64,000 bases of DNA from Echeneis naucrates (taxonomy: Eukaryota; Chordata; Actinopteri; Carangiformes; Echeneidae). The notes beneath the pieces are model-generated. The model worked only from the letters and a program-made list of their open reading frames with translations, was not told the origin of the DNA and searched no databases. The stretch lies in assembly GCF_900963305.1 (NCBI RefSeq), contig NC_042532.1, positions 10,201,207 to 10,265,206 of the forward strand, in the 5' to 3' direction. Of this stretch, positions 49,992 to 64,000 are shown in pieces. The translations under genes were made by a program, and so were the position numbers. Within the stretch, counting starts at the first letter, position 1, and each line of letters starts with the position of its first letter.

Positions 49992-64000
<14,009 letters not shown>

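Overview
The window looks like nuclear DNA of a ray-finned (teleost) fish, probably a percomorph. It has split genes with vertebrate splice signals, A+T-rich introns, simple repeats and fish-type interspersed repeats, and the proteins match human families with a fish-style gene order. All exon models were made by hand from reading frames, splice sites and phase agreement. Every intact coding model below closes to a multiple of three.

Layout. (1) 1-4.8 kb: a Fos-family bZIP gene on the minus strand (most like fosaa), with its 3' UTR, an intron-1 CRE and a TATA-like promoter. (2) 6.4-12.2 kb: mlh3, minus strand. (3) 13.7-14.2 kb: acyp1, minus strand, head to head with (4) zc2hc1c, plus strand, 15.7-17.3 kb; a perfect RFX X-box lies in their shared promoter. 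(5) 19.3-24.9 kb: nek9, minus strand, 23 coding exons. This FOS/MLH3/ACYP1/ZC2HC1C/NEK9 set matches human 14q24.3. (6) 26.5-45.2 kb: a tandem cluster of type II membrane C-type lectin receptors, all on the plus strand and all with the same six-exon plan. Five copies look usable and one is a pseudogene. (7) 45.9-49.9 kb: ttc8 (BBS8), minus strand, with a 24-nt microexon where mammals have the retina-specific exon 2A, and an X-box close upstream. (8) 51.1 kb to the window end: the first six exons of eml5, plus strand. TTC8 and EML5 are neighbours at human 14q31.3.

How it fits together. The housekeeping and cilia genes are single-copy and conserved. The lectin cluster sits exactly between two blocks that are far apart in human, so it marks a rearrangement point or an insertion followed by local expansion. 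The paralogs fall into three pairs by transmembrane and stalk sequence (A/E, B/C, D/F). They differ in the calcium and sugar-binding motifs, in tail length, and in an acidic residue inside the membrane span of one pair. That is the pattern of a fast-evolving recognition receptor family, and it is the most novel part of the window. Mobile DNA is light: a MITE with clear inverted ends, a decayed LINE fragment and a few fish interspersed repeats, mostly in or near the lectin cluster. I saw no retrovirus-like or other capsid-bearing element.
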